A stretch of 64,000 nucleotides of DNA from Streptomyces sp. Mut1 (GCF_030719295.1 NZ_CP120997.1:2480001-2544000), one strand, 5' to 3'; shown: positions 34,157-42,888, counted from the first letter of the stretch. The notes: a model not told the origin generated them from the letters alone. Made by a program: numbers and translations.

Positions 34157-35530
34157 TCAGTCGCCGGACTTCACGGGCTCCAGTTTGATGCTGAAGTGCC
34201 GGAGGATCGGGGACTGGCCCGTAACCCGGTAGCCACGGACCGATTCAGGGTTCTTCGCGATATCCGCCAGGGTGGCGGCAACGTGGTCGTAGTGGCTGCG
34301 GGTGTAGACCCGTCGGGGGAGAGCCAGCCGTACGAGTTCGTAGGGTGCCGTCTTGACGGGGTTGCCGTGCTCGTCCTCCTCACCGAGGTACAGCGACCCC
34401 AGCTCAGCCGAGCGGATGCCGCCGCGCAGGTAGAGCTCGCAGACGAGTGCGGTGCCGGGGTACTGGTGCGGGGGGATGTGGGGCAGGAGGCGTCCGGCGT
34501 TGACGTAGAGGGCGTGCAGACCGGCGGGTTCCACGATGTCGACGCCCGCCTCGCGGATGCGTGCGGCGAGATGGGCGGCTATGTCGGCACGCTCGGCGAG
34601 GTAGGCCGGCTCGGTCACTTCGATGAGGCCGCGGGCCATCATGTCGAGGTCGCGTCCGGACAGACCGCCGTAGGTGGTGAATCCTTCGGTGGCGATGAGC
34701 AGACCGCCGCACCGCTCGGCGAGTTCGGCGTCCTTCAGGCCGATGAAGCCGCCGATGTGGACGATCCCGTCCTTCTTCGCGCTCATGACGCAGCCGTCGG
34801 CGAGGCGGAAGGCTTCCTCGGCGACCTGGCGCGGGGTGCGGTCGGCGTAGCCGGGTTCGCGCTGGGTCACCAGCCAGGCGTTCTCCGCGAAGCGGGCCGC
34901 GTCGAGGATCATCGGCACGTTGTGACGGCGGCACAGTTCGGCGGTGCGGTGCAGGTTGTCCATGCTGACCGGCTGGCCGCCGCCACCGTTGTTGGTGATG
35001 GTCATCAGCACGGCCCCAACGGGCCTCTGGTCCGCGTTCTCCAGGGCCTGTTCGAGGGCGATCAGGTCGATGTTGCCCTTGAACGGAAAGTCGCTGTCGA
35101 GGTCCTTGGCCTCGGCGCAGGGCAGGTCGTACGCCGTGCAGCCGGTCAGTTCGACGTTGGCGCGGGTGGTGTCGAAGTGCGTGTTGGACAGCACACTCGT
35201 GCCGGGCCGCAGCAGCGAGGAGAAGAGGATGCGCTCGGCCGCGCGCCCCTGGTGGGCCGGCAGGATGTGGGGGTAGCCGGTGAGTTCGGAGACGACCTCG
35301 TGCCACCGGTAGAAGGAGCGGCTGCCGGCGTAGGACTCGTCGCCCTGCATTCCCGCGGCGAGCTGGTCCGCGGAGATGGCACCGGTCCCGGAGTCGCTCA
35401 ACAGGTCGATGGTGACTTCGTCGGCCCGCAGCTCGAAGGGGTTGTAGGCGACCCGCTTCAGCGCGGCCTCGCGCTCCTCCCGGGTGGTGAAGGCAAGAGG
35501 TTCTACGACCTTGATGCGGTAGGGCTCCAC
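34157..35530 (-). CDS. tnaA: Tryptophanase (tryptophan indole-lyase)
   Basis: 457 aa, GTG 35530 with GAAGGAAG upstream; overlaps the prenyltransferase gene by 28 nt. This beta-eliminating PLP lyase has IDLLSDSGTGA, the HQGRAAERI phosphate site, ILDAARFAENAW and VMSAKKDGIVHIGG (Lys253 as PLP lysine). The C-terminus reads LRHFSIKL, matching the tryptophanase LRHF, where His463 of E. coli selects tryptophan; tyrosine phenol-lyase has LRFF. So Trp to indole, pyruvate and ammonia is the likely reaction. In this operon the substrate may be prenylated tryptophan, giving prenylindole. Confidence 0.93.
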   Translation of the reverse strand: MEPYRIKVVEPLAFTTREEREAALKRVAYNPFELRADEVTIDLLSDSGTGAISADQLAAGMQGDESYAGSRSFYRWHEVVSELTGYPHILPAHQGRAAERILFSSLLRPGTSVLSNTHFDTTRANVELTGCTAYDLPCAEAKDLDSDFPFKGNIDLIALEQALENADQRPVGAVLMTITNNGGGGQPVSMDNLHRTAELCRRHNVPMILDAARFAENAWLVTQREPGYADRTPRQVAEEAFRLADGCVMSAKKDGIVHIGGFIGLKDAELAERCGGLLIATEGFTTYGGLSGRDLDMMARGLIEVTEPAYLAERADIAAHLAARIREAGVDIVEPAGLHALYVNAGRLLPHIPPHQYPGTALVCELYLRGGIRSAELGSLYLGEEDEHGNPVKTAPYELVRLALPRRVYTRSHYDHVAATLADIAKNPESVRGYRVTGQSPILRHFSIKLEPVKSGD

Positions 35531-36759
35531 GTGACTTCCTTCTGTGCGATGTGCGGGCTGACGTGGCCGACGGCCCGGTGCCCGAGGTCCAGGGTGCTCT
35601 GGGTGCGTTGCGCGGGCATCCAGGTGCCCCGCGGGTACTGCTCCTGCGGTGACCGGACGCGGTAGGCCTCGGAACTCAGGTAGGCGGTGAGCCGGGGCGG
35701 CCGGTTGCGCTCGTACACCAGGGCCAGGTAGGCGATCAGCCCCACGCCGTCGGCGAGGGTCCGCTGTGTGAGCGCTCCCAGACTTCGGCTCAGGGCGGTG
35801 GGGTCCATGCCGGCCCGGGTCAGCAGGGCTGTGGCGCGGGCAAGGGCCTCCTCGTCGTCGCGCACGTAGTCGCGAACGGGAATGTGGAGCGTGAAGCCGC
35901 TCGGGGTGCTGTCGCCTCCGGTGAAGGAGTGACAGGTGAGCGCCGGCCGCCGCACCAGTCGCAGGGGGTCGTTCCCGCCGCGCTCGGACGGCGCGAGGGA
36001 GCCCGCGGCCGCGTGGAAGAAATAGCGGATGTCGGCCGCTGTGGCTCCGGAGGTACGGCTGAGCGCGCAGGCGTCATCGGCCGACATGCGCGGGTGTCGC
36101 ACGTAGACCTTGACGCGGGGGGACGTCCAGGCGCCCAGGTCCAGAGCGAGAAACGGATAGCCGGCCGCCGGGGGCAGTTGCTCGAAGGCCTGGCCGTAGC
36201 CGAGCCGCCGCAGTGCCTCGCGCACGGTGCGGGCCGCGTTTTCCGGGCCGGAGGCGGAGGGGTTCAGGTAGACCTTGACCCCTGGGACCCCTCCGGCGCG
36301 CAGATCGAGCGCGTACCACAGGGCCAGGGGGCCCTGGGCCGCGTCGGGGAAGAACAGGTCGGCCAGGGCGTCGAGCCGGTCGGTGGCGAAACCCCAGCGG
36401 GCGCCCATCTCACGGATGACCGCGAGCCCGGCGCGGCCGCTGTCGGCCATGTCGCCGTGGGCCCACCCGGGCTCCACGAGCACGCGCAGGGCCGGGGCGG
36501 CGTCCGGGGAGCCGGCGAGGGAGAACTCGACGGGGGTGTGGTCGTCGGAGAGGAAGCTGGGCGAGGCCGGCGGCAGGAACAGCGGCCGGTGGGCGGCGTC
36601 TGCGAGGGAGCCGATCAGGACCTGCCCGTACAGGTCGGTGTCCGCCTCGCTCAGGCCCGCCGCGGCGCCCAGGCGCCGCAGTTGTCCGAGTACGTGGTCG
36701 CCGAGCGTCGTCTCACCGGGGCTGGTTGCCGGTATGCCGGGGCCCGGTCGGGAGGTCAT
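35503..36759 (-). CDS. ABBA-type indole prenyltransferase (DMATS family)
   Basis: 418 aa, ATG 36759 after GAGGAAC. DMATS family marks: TPVEFSLAGS (Glu for the indole NH), ALWYALDLRAG, KVYLNPSASG, RVKVYVRHP and HIPVRDYVRDD, plus a final AYLALVYERNRPPRLTAYLS strand. The basic KVY/RVKVY residues hold the diphosphate of DMAPP. Bacterial members prenylate C5, C6 or C7 of tryptophan; position cannot be read from the sequence. Co-translated with tnaA downstream, it fits the known 5/6-DMATS plus tryptophanase pairing of streptomycetes. Confidence 0.93.
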   Translation of the reverse strand: MTSRPGPGIPATSPGETTLGDHVLGQLRRLGAAAGLSEADTDLYGQVLIGSLADAAHRPLFLPPASPSFLSDDHTPVEFSLAGSPDAAPALRVLVEPGWAHGDMADSGRAGLAVIREMGARWGFATDRLDALADLFFPDAAQGPLALWYALDLRAGGVPGVKVYLNPSASGPENAARTVREALRRLGYGQAFEQLPPAAGYPFLALDLGAWTSPRVKVYVRHPRMSADDACALSRTSGATAADIRYFFHAAAGSLAPSERGGNDPLRLVRRPALTCHSFTGGDSTPSGFTLHIPVRDYVRDDEEALARATALLTRAGMDPTALSRSLGALTQRTLADGVGLIAYLALVYERNRPPRLTAYLSSEAYRVRSPQEQYPRGTWMPAQRTQSTLDLGHRAVGHVSPHIAQKEVTWSPTASRS

Positions 36760-37111
36760 CGTGTTCCTCGCACGTCGTGGCGCGCAACGCGTCCGGACGG
36801 TGCGGGAGTACGGGGACGTGCTCCGCCGGCCGGGGACGGGACGAGGGCCGGTCCGCTGCCGGGGGCAGCGGGTATTCGGTCCCGCGGCTGGTCGGGGCCG
36901 GCGTCCCCGCGCGGGTCCCGCCTGCTGCGGGTGGCGCGCTGCGAGCCCGGCCGGGCGCTCGCGGATGGGGGCGCGGAGATGCTTGCGAGGTCCACTGCCT
37001 CTCCTTCATCTTTTGTCACTCCAGACACTCCGCGCCGTCCTACCCAGGAAGTTGATCATTCATGCAGGCGACGTCAACTGCCTGTGTCACATGCGTCACA
37101 GGGGGTGTGGG
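36760..37111. other. 352-bp gap before the prenyltransferase gene
   Basis: Between the P450 stop and the DMATS start. Most of it is featureless GC-rich DNA; a 98-codon minus-strand frame across it looks like chance (Pro/Arg-rich, no family). The P450-proximal end is AT-richer and contains an inverted repeat (37083-37100). It probably holds a second promoter for DMATS-tnaA. Confidence 0.45.
37083..37100. promoter_or_regulatory. Imperfect palindrome, possible operator
   Basis: TGTGTCACATGCGTCACA matches its reverse complement at 14 of 18 positions. It lies 12 nt beyond the P450 gene and 324 nt before the prenyltransferase start, in the only AT-richer part of the gap. Confidence 0.35.
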
Positions 37112-38461
37112 CTACTGGCCCGTCAGCCACTTCATGAAGCTGCTCCAGCGCCCCGTGTTGTTGCCGGCGGGCTGCGCCGCCGCGGGCGTGGGCGTGGCCG
37201 CGACGGAGGGTGCCTGGTAGCGGGGCGTGGCCGTCGGCTCCGGTGCCGCCGCGGCGCGCGGGGTGACCGCGCTGAACCGGACGGGCAGGGAGGCCAGGGC
37301 CCGGTTGAAGGGGCCGGGCCGCCAGGCGAGGCTGTCCGCGGGGACGGCGAGTTCAACGTCGGGGAGGGCGTCGAACAGCGTCTCCAGGCCCGTCAGGGCG
37401 ATCAGCCTGGCCGGCTCCTTCGACGGGCAGGCGTGCGGGCCCGCGCTCCAGGCGAGGTGACCACGGGTGTCGGCACCGCGGTCCGCGAGCGCCGTGTTGG
37501 CGGCGCCGAAGGACACCAGCACCAGGTCACCGGCGCGCACCTTGTCGCCGGCCACGTCCGTGTCGACCACCGGGTAGTGGGGCGCGTAGTTGGACATCGG
37601 CGCGTTGCGCCACAGCGTGTCGTCCACGGCCTTGTCGAACTGCCCCAGGCGCGCGAACTCCTCGTTGGTCAGCATCGTGTAGAAGGCATTGCCGATCAGG
37701 TTGCCCTCCGGCTCGCCGCCCGCACCGAGGAGCAACACCAGCGTGTGCGCCAGTTCCTCGTCGCTCAGCTGCGCCGGATGCTGCATCAGGTAGGACGTGA
37801 TGTCCTCCCCGGGCTGGGCGCGCTTGAGCGCCACCAGTTCGCCGACCGCTCCGAGCAGGACCTGGCTGGCCGCTTCGGCGTTGACTCCGTCGAACATGCC
37901 GGAGATGCCGAACAGCACCCGGTCACCGATCCCCGCCGGACAGCCGAACAGCTCGTTGAACACGTACAGCGGGAGCTGCTGGGCGTAGTCGCGGAGCAGG
38001 TCGGCGCTGCCGCGGGCACTGAACTGGTTGATCAGGAACTGGGCTGCCTGGCGGACCATCCGGCTCAGCCGCTTGTCGCTGACGCGGGCGAAGGAGTCGG
38101 TGATGGCCTGCCGCAGCCGCACATGCTCGGCGCCGTCGGTGAACATCGCGTTCGGCCGGTAGGCCAGCAGCGGCAGGACAGGGCTGTCGGGGCGTATACA
38201 GCCCTCGGCCAGCGCACGCCAGCGGCGTGAGTCCTTGCGGAAGGTCGTCGAATCCTGGAGCAGCTCCAGAGCCGCGTTGTAATCGGTCACCAGCGTCGCC
38301 TCCACGCCGGGGGCGATGGTGACCGGAGCGGTGGGGCCGAGCTCGCGCATGTAGCGGTAGTACGCGTGCGGATTGGCGGCGAACTCCGCGCTGTCCAGGG
38401 GTATTCGCTGCCCGCTGCCGTGTGCGGGGCAGCCGGGCGGAGGTACGGAGGGGGTTGTCAT
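37112..38461 (-). CDS. cvnE: Cytochrome P450 of conservon type (CvnE, CYP157-like) lacking ExxR
   Basis: 449 aa, ATG 38461 overlapping the CvnD stop (ATGA). The heme-ligand loop is HLAWSAGPHACPSKEPAR with Cys345. Deviations are striking. The I-helix GAGGEPEGN (246-254) lacks the oxygen-activating threonine. The K-helix reads DDTLWR, so Asp281-x-x-Trp284 stands where ExxR is expected. CYP157 members of S. coelicolor conservons lack ExxR in the same way (from memory). A Pro/Ala-rich ~60-residue tail follows. It may oxidise a prenylated indole, or serve a regulatory heme role with CvnA-D. Confidence 0.88.
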   Translation of the reverse strand: MTTPSVPPPGCPAHGSGQRIPLDSAEFAANPHAYYRYMRELGPTAPVTIAPGVEATLVTDYNAALELLQDSTTFRKDSRRWRALAEGCIRPDSPVLPLLAYRPNAMFTDGAEHVRLRQAITDSFARVSDKRLSRMVRQAAQFLINQFSARGSADLLRDYAQQLPLYVFNELFGCPAGIGDRVLFGISGMFDGVNAEAASQVLLGAVGELVALKRAQPGEDITSYLMQHPAQLSDEELAHTLVLLLGAGGEPEGNLIGNAFYTMLTNEEFARLGQFDKAVDDTLWRNAPMSNYAPHYPVVDTDVAGDKVRAGDLVLVSFGAANTALADRGADTRGHLAWSAGPHACPSKEPARLIALTGLETLFDALPDVELAVPADSLAWRPGPFNRALASLPVRFSAVTPRAAAAPEPTATPRYQAPSVAATPTPAAAQPAGNNTGRWSSFMKWLTGQ

Positions 38462-39063
38462 GGGTGCTCCAGGTCGGCGCGCTCGTGCAGATAGCGGACC
38501 AAGGTGATCAGGGCGTCGACGGACGACTTCTCGTCGCGCGCGTCGATGGTGACGACCGGGGTGTCGGGCAGCAGGTCGAGTGCCACCCGGACTTCCTCCG
38601 GGGTGTGGGCCGTACTGCCGTCGAAGTGATTGATGGCCACGGCGAAATCGAGGCCGTAGCTCTCGACCAGATCCATGACGTCGAAGGAGTCGGCCAGGCG
38701 CTCGGGGTCCACCAGGACCAGGGCGCCCAGCGCTCCGCGGGCCGTGTCGTCCCACAGGCTCACGAAGCGCTGCTGTCCGGGGGAGCCGAACAGATACAGA
38801 ACGATGCGCTCGCTCAGCGTCAGCCGGCCGAAGTCCAGGGCCACGGTGGTGGTGGCCTTCCCCTGAACCCCTTTGAGGTCGTCGACCTGCTCCGAGAGCG
38901 TCGTCATCCGCTCCTCGGTGGACAACGGCGTGATCTCGGAAAGTGAGCCGATCAGGGTGGTCTTGCCGACGGCGAAATGCCCGACGACCAGGATTTTCAC
39001 TGCAGTCTGCTGTGCGCCGCTGGGCACATAGGCATCCTCAGACAGGGAGAGCCTTGAGGCCAT
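38458..39063 (-). CDS. cvnD: Conservon GTP-binding protein (CvnD)
   Basis: 201 aa Ras-like small GTPase of the MglA/CvnD type. P-loop GHFAVGKTT near residue 28; switch and G3 region YLFGSPGQQRF (DxxG replaced by SPGQ, typical for CvnD); G4 NHFD. It overlaps the CvnC gene by 26 nt. Conservon proteins form a membrane-linked complex that resembles a eukaryotic G-protein switch. Confidence 0.95.
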   Translation of the reverse strand: MASRLSLSEDAYVPSGAQQTAVKILVVGHFAVGKTTLIGSLSEITPLSTEERMTTLSEQVDDLKGVQGKATTTVALDFGRLTLSERIVLYLFGSPGQQRFVSLWDDTARGALGALVLVDPERLADSFDVMDLVESYGLDFAVAINHFDGSTAHTPEEVRVALDLLPDTPVVTIDARDEKSSVDALITLVRYLHERADLEHP

Positions 39064-39427
39064 CGAGCACCTCCTTAAGCAAGGCCTTGTTGGTGGTACG
39101 GGCCGAGGGCACCGGCGCCCGGGTCACGAGATAGCCCCCCTCGGCGAGGGAACTGAGCAGCACCTTGACCACCCCGAGCGGCAGCTGGGAGTGCGCGGCG
39201 ATCTCAGCGACCGAGAGGTAGCCGTTGGAGCACATCTCCAGGATCTGCTGCTCCTCGGGCGAGAGCCGCTGGGGGCGCTGCTGCTCGTCGGTGGCCGTCG
39301 TGACGAGAGTGATGAGGGCGAACTCGCCCTCACCGGGCAGGTCACGGCCCCGGGTGATGACGTAGGGCCGGACCAGTTCTCCGGCCTCGGACACGAACTC
39401 GAGCTCGGGACGGCCGGGTTCCGTCAT
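39038..39427 (-). CDS. cvnC: Conservon DUF742 protein (CvnC)
   Basis: 129 aa with the DUF742 pattern: LVRPYVITRGRDLP, LSPEEQQILEMCSNGYLSVAEIAAHSQLPLGVVKVLLSSLAE, ending in ALLKEVLDGLKALP. The winged-helix-like middle probably mediates interaction rather than DNA binding. Overlaps cvnB by 4 nt. Confidence 0.95.
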   Translation of the reverse strand: MTEPGRPELEFVSEAGELVRPYVITRGRDLPGEGEFALITLVTTATDEQQRPQRLSPEEQQILEMCSNGYLSVAEIAAHSQLPLGVVKVLLSSLAEGGYLVTRAPVPSARTTNKALLKEVLDGLKALPV

Positions 39428-39822
39428 GAGGTGACCGTGTCGCCGCGAAGGCCGGTCGACATCGCCTTGCCCAGCCGGCTGACCAACTGCTGCATCCGGT
39501 ACGTGATGTCCTGCATGTCGACCTCGGCCGAGGCGGCCACGGCAAGGTAGCTGCCGCCACCGGCGGCGTTCAGGAACACCCAGCCCCCGTCGAACTCGAT
39601 GAGCGTCTGGCGCCAGTTCGCCGCGTGCTCACCGCAGAAGAAGCTGACGGCACGGCTGAGCGACTGCAGGCCGGAGACAGCGGCGGCCACCTTGTCGGCA
39701 TCGCCTCTGTCAATCTCCGCGGTACGGGACATCTGGAGGCCGTCGGCAGAAATCAGGACCGCGTGGAGAGCATGCGGAATCTGCAGCGCGTCCTCAAGCA
39801 TCCAGGACAGGTCGTCGCTCAC
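39424..39822 (-). CDS. cvnB: Conservon roadblock/LC7 protein (CvnB)
   Basis: 132 aa roadblock/LC7 fold: MLEDALQIPHALHAVLISADG, then AAAVSGLQSLSRAVSFFCG, and a C-terminal helix MQDITYRMQQLVSRLGKA. Such proteins act as GTPase-regulating partners (MglB-like) of CvnD. Overlaps cvnA by 4 nt. Confidence 0.95.
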   Translation of the reverse strand: MSDDLSWMLEDALQIPHALHAVLISADGLQMSRTAEIDRGDADKVAAAVSGLQSLSRAVSFFCGEHAANWRQTLIEFDGGWVFLNAAGGGSYLAVAASAEVDMQDITYRMQQLVSRLGKAMSTGLRGDTVTS

Positions 39823-41015
39823 GGGGCATCGAATCCTTCGTGTGAATCGGCAGCGGTATCACCTTCGGCGGCCGGTCCCCCCGCACCTCGGCCGCTGAGA
39901 GTGCCACGCTGAAACGCGCCCATGGCCGCCACCCGTGCCTCTGGTGACCGGGCCGGCGGCGCTTCATCGGACCTGCGGCCGCCGTCCGGCACGAGCGCCA
40001 TGCCGCGCTTGTTCCGTCGCCGGGGCAGCCCGCCCTCTGTCGCCGCGAGAGCCGCACCACGGCTCGCGGCAGCGTTGACTTCTTGTGTGGACGTGGGCGT
40101 TTTGGGCTCGGGCATCTCGGTCAGCAACTCCTTCGGCACCATCACCACCGCGCGGACGCCGCCGTAGGGAGAGGTGCTGTCGATGGCGACCGTGAAGCCG
40201 AACCGCGCGCACAGGGCACCGATCACCGCGAAACCGAACGCGGGAGGGTTGCCGAGCTCCGAGACGCTCACCGCGGACCCGCTGGTCAGCAGGGCGGTGG
40301 CGTTCGTCCGTTCTTCCTCGCTCATGCCGACACCGGCGTCGTCGATCACGATGCAGATGCCCCGGGGCACCGTCCGCACCTCGACCTCGACCATGGTGGA
40401 CGGCTCGGAGTAGCTGGTCGCGTTGTCGAGCAGCTCGGCCACCGTCAGCGCGATCGGTTCGACGACGCGGCTGGTCACCGCGAAATCGACCCGTGAGGCG
40501 ATTTCGATGCGCTGGTAGTGCCGGATACGGCCCTGCGCTCCGCGGATCACGTCATAGACCGCCGCGGCTTCCCGCTGCCGGCCGAGCCACCCGCCGCACA
40601 GCACGGCAATGGACTGCGCACGCCTGTTGAACTGCGAGTTCATGTGGTCGATGTCCAGCATGTCCCGCAACACGGTCGAGTCGCCGTACTTCTTCTGCAG
40701 CCCGGAGATGGCCCGCTGCTGCTCCGCGGCGAGACCTTGAAGGGTCCGCATGGCCGACTTCAGTACGGTGTTTGTGGCCTCTTCCGCCTCTTCCTTGGCC
40801 TGGCGGACCACCTCGTCGTAGCCGCTGCGCAGCTCGGTGACGGTGGAGTCGAGGTCGGCGACCCTGCCCTGCGATGCGTTCAGCTCACCTTGAAAGCCCT
40901 GCTTCTGACGACGTAGCGCCTTGATCGTTATTCGCTGGCGAGTGATTGCCGTGGCGGCGACAGCGACGCCGACGGCAAGCGCCCAGACTGTCGGATCCTG
41001 CCAAAAATTCGTCAT
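39819..41015 (-). CDS. cvnA: Conservon sensor ATPase (CvnA, nitrate/sulfonate-like histidine-kinase fold)
   Basis: 398 aa from ATG 41015 (MTNFWQDPTVWALAVG); the 40-codon upstream extension is unlikely. One N-terminal membrane helix (about residues 9-25) is followed by a coiled coil (LRRQKQGFQGELNASQGRV). Next is an HATPase_c domain with N-box AELLDNATSYSEP, G1 IDDAGVGM and G2 GFAVIGALCARFG. A clear phospho-acceptor His is not seen; the DIDHMNSQFNRRAQ segment is the dimer-helix equivalent. A long disordered basic tail ends the protein. First gene of the conservon. Confidence 0.93.
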   Translation of the reverse strand: MTNFWQDPTVWALAVGVAVAATAITRQRITIKALRRQKQGFQGELNASQGRVADLDSTVTELRSGYDEVVRQAKEEAEEATNTVLKSAMRTLQGLAAEQQRAISGLQKKYGDSTVLRDMLDIDHMNSQFNRRAQSIAVLCGGWLGRQREAAAVYDVIRGAQGRIRHYQRIEIASRVDFAVTSRVVEPIALTVAELLDNATSYSEPSTMVEVEVRTVPRGICIVIDDAGVGMSEEERTNATALLTSGSAVSVSELGNPPAFGFAVIGALCARFGFTVAIDSTSPYGGVRAVVMVPKELLTEMPEPKTPTSTQEVNAAASRGAALAATEGGLPRRRNKRGMALVPDGGRRSDEAPPARSPEARVAAMGAFQRGTLSGRGAGGPAAEGDTAADSHEGFDAP

Positions 41016-41272
41016 GTGACTCTCTATTGAGCGGCTGGAGTCCAGCTCTCGAAATCTGTCCAAGCGGACCCTCGGCTGTGGGCAGACGCCACCGCCCGGA
41101 GAGCCCCCTGGCTGTAGCCACGCCAAGGCGAACACTCACTTGGCATGTGCCCGCGAGCGTATCACCGGACGATCATGAGCCTCTGTCAAGTCCGACACGT
41201 CGATGACCGGTTGGCGAAAAACACATGTTCATGTCAGTGAGGAGGGTGGGTCCGCGAGGTGAGGGCCCACCC

Positions 41273-41344
41273 CGGCGGACCGCGCCCCCTCTGCGGCGCG
41301 TCTCCTTACGGCGGACCGCGCCCCCTCTGCGGCGCGTCTCCTTA
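41273..41344. repeat. Two exact 36-bp tandem units plus partial third
   Basis: The unit starting CGGCGGACCGCGCCCCCTCT occurs at 41273-41308 and 41309-41344. A third copy begins at 41345, matching for its first 15 or so bases with one change. A multiple of three, but in no supported gene. Confidence 0.8.
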
Positions 41345-41657
41345 CGGCGGGCCGCGCGGCGATACGGAGCAGGGCGACTTCCGGCCGACCAGCAAGCCTT
41401 TCCGGAGCACAAGATGGCCGAATCGAGAACGGGCCGCGGACAGTGGAGCGAGCTGCGGCACCAAACGCATCGCAGCGATCACCCGGGCCGTTTCCGCCCT
41501 TCACCACGCCTCGGCGTGCGGCCGGAAAGGACATACCGCACGCTCGGGCACCCCTGGGCCTCCGGCCCGGAGATCACCCCCGAGGGCGCACGCGTTCCCG
41601 TCCCGCGTGCTCAGCATCACCCTGGACAGCTCCGTGACCGCCGGGTAACTTTTAACC

Positions 41658-41681
41658 ATGGCTGAGCAAGCGCTTAGCCAT
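41658..41681. promoter_or_regulatory. Operator-like palindrome upstream of the acyl-CoA dehydrogenase
   Basis: ATGGCT and AGCCAT flank GAGCAAGCGCTT; within it CTgAGC-N4-GCTtAG is a 12-of-16 palindrome. Lies 50-73 nt before the GTG start and directly after TAACTTTTAACC, a likely promoter region. The GAGCAAGCGCTT core is like sites of TetR-family fatty-acid regulators. Confidence 0.45.
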
Positions 41682-41730
41682 GCCGGAAATGAACCGCAGC
41701 AGCCGAGATCGCCGATCAGGGAGGCACCCC

Positions 41731-42888
41731 GTGCGCCGTACGGTATTCAACGAGGACCACGAGGCGTTCCGGGAGACCATCCGCGCCTTCATCGCGGCCG
41801 AGGTCGTGCCCGTGTACGACGAGTGGTTCGCCGCGGGGCAGGCGCCCCGCGAGTTCTATCCGAAGCTCGCGGAGCTGGGCGTCTTCGGGATCACGGTGGA
41901 CGAGGCGTACGACGGGGCGGGCATCGAGTCGCACAAGTACGAGGCGGTCATCTACGAGGAGACCGCGCGGGCGGGCGTGTCGTTCGGTGGTTCCGGGGTG
42001 CACACGCTGCTCGGGCTGCCGTACATCAAGATGCTGGCCACCGACGAGCAGAAGAAGCGCTGGCTGCCGAAGTTCGTCACCGGTGAGGAGATGTGGGCCC
42101 TCGCGATGACCGAGCCGGGCACCGGGTCGGACGTCGCGGGCATGAAGACCACCGCCAAGCTCTCCGAGGACGGCACGCACTACGTGCTCAACGGTGCCAA
42201 GACCTTCATCACCGGTGGGGTGCACGCCGACCGGGTGATCGTCTGCGCCCGGACCTCCGCCCCGCGCGAGGACGACCGCCGCTTCGGCATCTCGCTGTTC
42301 GCCGTGGACACCAAGTCCGAGGGCTACTCCGTGGGCCGCAAGCTCGACAAGCTGGGACTGCGGGTGTCCGACACCGCGGAGCTGGCGTTCGTCGACGTCA
42401 AGGTGCCCGTCGAGGACCTGCTCGGCGAGGAGAACAAGGGCTTCGGCTACCTCGGCACCAACCTGGCGTCCGAGCGCTGGGGCATCGCCTTCGGCGCGTA
42501 CGCGCAGGCCGCGGCGGCCGTGCGGTTCGCCAAGGAGTACGTGCAGGACCGCACCGTCTTCGGCAAGACCGTCGCCTCGTTCCAGAACACCAAGTTCGAG
42601 CTGGCCGCCTGCCAGGCCGAGGTCGACGCGGCCCAGGCCGTCGCCGACCGCGCGCTGGAGGCGCTGGACGCCGGTGAGCTGACCGCCGCCGAGGCCGCCT
42701 CCGCGAAGCTGTTCTGCACCGAGGTCGCGCACCGCGTGATCGACCGCTGCCTCCAGCTGCACGGCGGCTACGGCTTCATGAACGAGTACCCGATCGCCCG
42801 CCTGTACGCGGACAACCGGGTCAACCGCATCTACGGCGGCACCAGCGAGGTCATGAAGTCGATCATCGCCAAGTCCATGGGCCTGTAG
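41731..42888 (+). CDS. Acyl-CoA dehydrogenase
   Basis: 385 aa; GTG 41731 is placed 7-10 nt after GGGAGG and gives the usual N-terminus VRRTVFNEDHEAFRETIRAF. FAD/substrate motifs: WALAMTEPGTGSDVAGMKTT, VLNGAKTFITGGVHAD, ERWGIAFGAYAQA and LHGGYGFMNEYPIARLY. The helix that carries the catalytic Glu in MCAD-type enzymes reads IYGGTSEV, that is Gly instead of Glu, as in long-chain/isovaleryl-type enzymes that use a Glu elsewhere. It leads the run of genes with the TesB thioesterase (32-bp gap). Confidence 0.93.
   Translation: MRRTVFNEDHEAFRETIRAFIAAEVVPVYDEWFAAGQAPREFYPKLAELGVFGITVDEAYDGAGIESHKYEAVIYEETARAGVSFGGSGVHTLLGLPYIKMLATDEQKKRWLPKFVTGEEMWALAMTEPGTGSDVAGMKTTAKLSEDGTHYVLNGAKTFITGGVHADRVIVCARTSAPREDDRRFGISLFAVDTKSEGYSVGRKLDKLGLRVSDTAELAFVDVKVPVEDLLGEENKGFGYLGTNLASERWGIAFGAYAQAAAAVRFAKEYVQDRTVFGKTVASFQNTKFELAACQAEVDAAQAVADRALEALDAGELTAAEAASAKLFCTEVAHRVIDRCLQLHGGYGFMNEYPIARLYADNRVNRIYGGTSEVMKSIIAKSMGL

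Larger units (their letters stand above)
41016..41730. other. 715-bp intergenic region with repeats and operator-like palindromes
   Basis: Between cvnA (minus) and the acyl-CoA dehydrogenase (plus). It contains a perfect ACATG-TT-CATGT palindrome (41223-41234), two 36-bp tandem units (41273-41344) and a CTnAGC-N4-GCTnAG operator (41662-41677). ORFs across the repeat are repetitive Arg/Pro/Leu and not credible proteins. The divergent promoters of the conservon and of the dehydrogenase must lie here. Confidence 0.55.

Noticed and set aside
34157..35530. Tyrosine phenol-lyase instead of tryptophanase
   Set aside because: The C-terminal LRHF keeps the tryptophanase histidine; phenol-lyase has LRFF. 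DMATS next door also favours tryptophan.
36713..37009. 98-codon minus-strand frame between the P450 and DMATS genes
   Set aside because: Pro/Arg-rich, overlaps the DMATS start, and has no recognisable family.
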